A DNA stretch of 6,808 nt. Origin: JAICWP01 sp035935775. GTDB lineage: Bacteria > Acidobacteriota > Terriglobia > Terriglobales > Acidobacteriaceae. The notes under the pieces were generated by a model, which searched no databases, was not told where the DNA came from, and worked only from the letters and a program-made list of their open reading frames with translations. Made by a program: the position numbers and the translations under genes. Position 1 is the first letter of the stretch; every line of letters begins with the position of its first letter. Shown here in pieces: positions 5,272 through 6,808 of this stretch. The DNA is taken from the NCBI GenBank assembly GCA_035935775.1, contig DASYWT010000155.1, forward strand, positions 1 to 6,808, in the 5' to 3' direction.

Positions 5272-5299
5272 TGACTCCTGACTACCGACTCCTGACTAC
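5272..5299. repeat. 7-bp tandem array TGACTAC/TGACTCC, four units
   Basis: The units are TGACTCC (5272-5278), TGACTAC (5279-5285), CGACTCC (5286-5292) and TGACTAC (5293-5299), seen also as a 13-base direct repeat GACTCCTGACTAC at 5273-5285 and 5287-5299. The last unit contains CTA at 5296-5298, the complement of the TAG stop of the minus-strand glycosyltransferase. ACTACC at 5281-5286 can pair with GGTAGT at 5208-5213 in the facing array, but this is too short to call a terminator. Confidence 0.85.
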
Positions 5300-6808
5300 T
5301 GGTGTTTCATGCCTGGCATGCCCATGCCCGCTGCGCTCACCCAGAAATATTCCAGGTGCTCGCTGTCGAGGCCACCGAGGTGGGAGATGCGGCGATCCGG
5401 CAGCAGTGTTTTCAGTTGATCTTCTGAGCCCTCGCGAGCTACCAGCAGATGCTGCCCCGCGGGAATTTCACCCCGGTTGTAGTTGGAAACTGCCTGATTG
5501 CGATAAAACGCCAAGCCGTATTCCGTCTCTCGTGTGGCATTGAAAATTGCGACAGGCAATTTCGTAGTCTCCATGCCCGCCAGTTCCTGCGCCACCGGCC
5601 GCGCCGACTGCGTCCGGTCCAGCGGCGAACTGCCCAGGCGCAGGATGAGCGCCACTCCCAGGATCACCGGCACCAGGGTGATGAAGCGCAGCCCGCGAAC
5701 ACCCCGCAGGGCCATAGTGATCAGGATTCCAAGAAACATCGCCGCCGAAACCACGATGGCAATGATGAGCGCCTGCCCTGTAGCGCGTTGTCCGAGGGCG
5801 AGGTAGGCCACCAGCAGCGCCGGCCCCATCACCCCCGCCGCCATGGCGGCGTGCAGCACCAACCAAGCGACGTGCGGGCGCTTGCCGGCTGCCATTATCC
5901 GCCGCAAGTAGTCCACCGCCAGCATGGCGCAAGCGGGCACCGCGGGCAGAATGTAGGCGGGCAGCTTCGATTGCGAAGCGGAAAAGAACACCAGCACAAC
6001 GGTGATCCAGATGAGGAAGAAGCTGTCGGCGGGAATGGTACGGTCTTCCGCGTCCGGCTCGCGTTTCCAGCGCCGCACTGCACCCGCAAGAGCGGCGATA
6101 ACCAGGAAGGTCCAGGGGACGATGGCCAGCAGGAGCACAGGCACGAAGTACCACCACGGCTGCAGATGGTGATAGAGGTTGGTTCCGAAACGAGCAAAGT
6201 TCTGCTCGATGACGAAGCTGCGAAAGAATCCCGGGTTCTCCTCCTGCACGGCAACGTACCAGGGCAGCGCGGCGGCGAAAAAGAGCAACATGCCCGGCCA
6301 CCACAGCGTCTGCGCAATCAGCCGCAAATTCCGCCAGGCCACGGCGAACAGCAGGATGATGATGGCAGCCAGTGCCACCGCCACAGGCCCTTTGGCCAGC
6401 GTAGCCAACGCCAGGAAGAAATAGAACAGCAGCAGCCAGCGCCGTCTGCCGCCCTCATACCAAGCCAGCCACGCGACCAGTGCGATGGTGAAGGTGGCCG
6501 CCAGCGGTATGTCGGTAGAAGCGCTGCGCGAGAGACCAATCACGCCGGCAGTCGAGGCAGTAATCAGCGCCGCGTCGAGCTGAAAGCCTCGGCGGAATTG
6601 GCGGAAGAACAGATAAATCGCCACCACCATGGCGGTGGCATCCACGGCTGAAGGCAGTCGCGCCACCCAATCCCTGACACCAAACACCTTGTAGCAGAGC
6701 ATCGCCTGCCAGTAGTAGAGGATGGGCTTCTCCAGCCAGGGATGGCCGTAAAGGAAAGGCGTGACCCAGTTGTGGCGCTCCAGCATTTCCCGCGCCACCT
6801 GGGCATAG
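5296..6808 (-). CDS. GT39/PMT-type membrane glycosyltransferase, N-terminus outside window
   Basis: This is a polytopic GT-C fold glycosyltransferase of the GT39/PMT_2 group (ArnT-like), which moves a sugar from a polyprenyl-phosphate carrier to lipid or protein on the periplasmic face. Reading leftward from the edge gives YAQVAREMLERHNWVTPFLY, the conserved start of the first periplasmic loop; the first helix and the acidic catalytic motif just before RYA lie beyond the window, so the GTG at 6798 is not the true start. Counting from that GTG: LEKPILYYW (22-30), RSASTDIPLA (91-100, Asp96), LAKGPVAVAL (134-143) and SKLPAYILP (277-285), the last strongly ArnT-like. Many hydrophobic helices follow up to about residue 380, then a soluble tail of about 110 residues that probably lies in the periplasm and ends AAGMGMPGMKHQ. 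It converges on the AlkD-like gene. Acceptor and sugar cannot be told; ArnT itself is not claimed. Confidence 0.9.
   Translation of the reverse strand, partial: YAQVAREMLERHNWVTPFLYGHPWLEKPILYYWQAMLCYKVFGVRDWVARLPSAVDATAMVVAIYLFFRQFRRGFQLDAALITASTAGVIGLSRSASTDIPLAATFTIALVAWLAWYEGGRRRWLLLFYFFLALATLAKGPVAVALAAIIILLFAVAWRNLRLIAQTLWWPGMLLFFAAALPWYVAVQEENPGFFRSFVIEQNFARFGTNLYHHLQPWWYFVPVLLLAIVPWTFLVIAALAGAVRRWKREPDAEDRTIPADSFFLIWITVVLVFFSASQSKLPAYILPAVPACAMLAVDYLRRIMAAGKRPHVAWLVLHAAMAAGVMGPALLVAYLALGQRATGQALIIAIVVSAAMFLGILITMALRGVRGLRFITLVPVILGVALILRLGSSPLDRTQSARPVAQELAGMETTKLPVAIFNATRETEYGLAFYRNQAVSNYNRGEIPAGQHLLVAREGSEDQLKTLLPDRRISHLGGLDSEHLEYFWVSAAGMGMPGMKHQ

Noticed and set aside
5205..5299. 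Rho-independent terminator shared by the convergent genes
   Set aside because: Facing complementary segments are only 6 to 7 bases (for example GGTAGT with ACTACC), loops are long, and no T run follows on either strand.
5449..6651. 400-codon open frame on the plus strand, opposite the glycosyltransferase
   Set aside because: The product is a Gln-, His- and Arg-rich composition with no recognisable domain, and the minus strand carries a clear GT39 protein with family motifs. GC-rich codon bias keeps the antisense frame open.

Overview
The window is GC-rich, densely coding bacterial chromosome with six protein genes. The gene content, the GTG and TTG starts, and the intergenic repeat families (ACAGAGGACACAGAGG-type, TGTCATCCTGAGCGAG-type and 7-bp arrays) suggest a soil-type bacterium. 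Acidobacteriota is my best guess, but it rests on recollection of such repeats and has no marker-gene proof. No rRNA, tRNA, CRISPR array, insertion sequence or phage gene is visible.

Layout, left to right: (1) 1-1464, the C-terminal three quarters or so of an OPT-family transporter, cut by the left edge. (2) 1465-1908, a 444-base intergenic region built almost wholly of repeats: an inverted TGTCATCCTGAGCGAG element, a perfect 15-bp tandem array and outward-facing copies of the ACAGAGG repeat. (3) 1909-2625, a YggS/PLPBP-type PLP-binding protein. (4) 2626-2866, a second repeat-filled gap with heptamer arrays arranged as an inverted repeat. (5) 2867-5212, a probable three-gene operon: a DUF167/YggU protein, a compact POT/PTR2-like major facilitator transporter and an AlkD-like HEAT-repeat DNA glycosylase, with gaps of 26 and 10 bases. 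(6) 5213-5295, a convergent junction made of two 7-bp arrays. (7) 5296-6808 on the minus strand, a GT39/PMT-type membrane glycosyltransferase cut by the right edge.

Functionally this looks like ordinary housekeeping: PLP homeostasis (YggS), a conserved protein of unknown function that sits near yggS in many genomes (YggU), import of small peptides or similar solutes by two unrelated transporter families (OPT and POT-like), repair of alkylated bases, and transfer of sugar from a polyprenyl-phosphate donor at the outer face of the inner membrane.

The unusual part is between the genes. Four different 7-bp-period sequences occur in the intergenic DNA. Short dispersed repeats supply or directly abut the start or stop codons of most genes here. 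Both large gaps share one layout: an ACCACAGAGG-type copy at the end of the upstream gene and an opposed copy at the start of the downstream gene. I found no convincing new multi-gene system; these repeat-built gene borders are the most distinctive signal.
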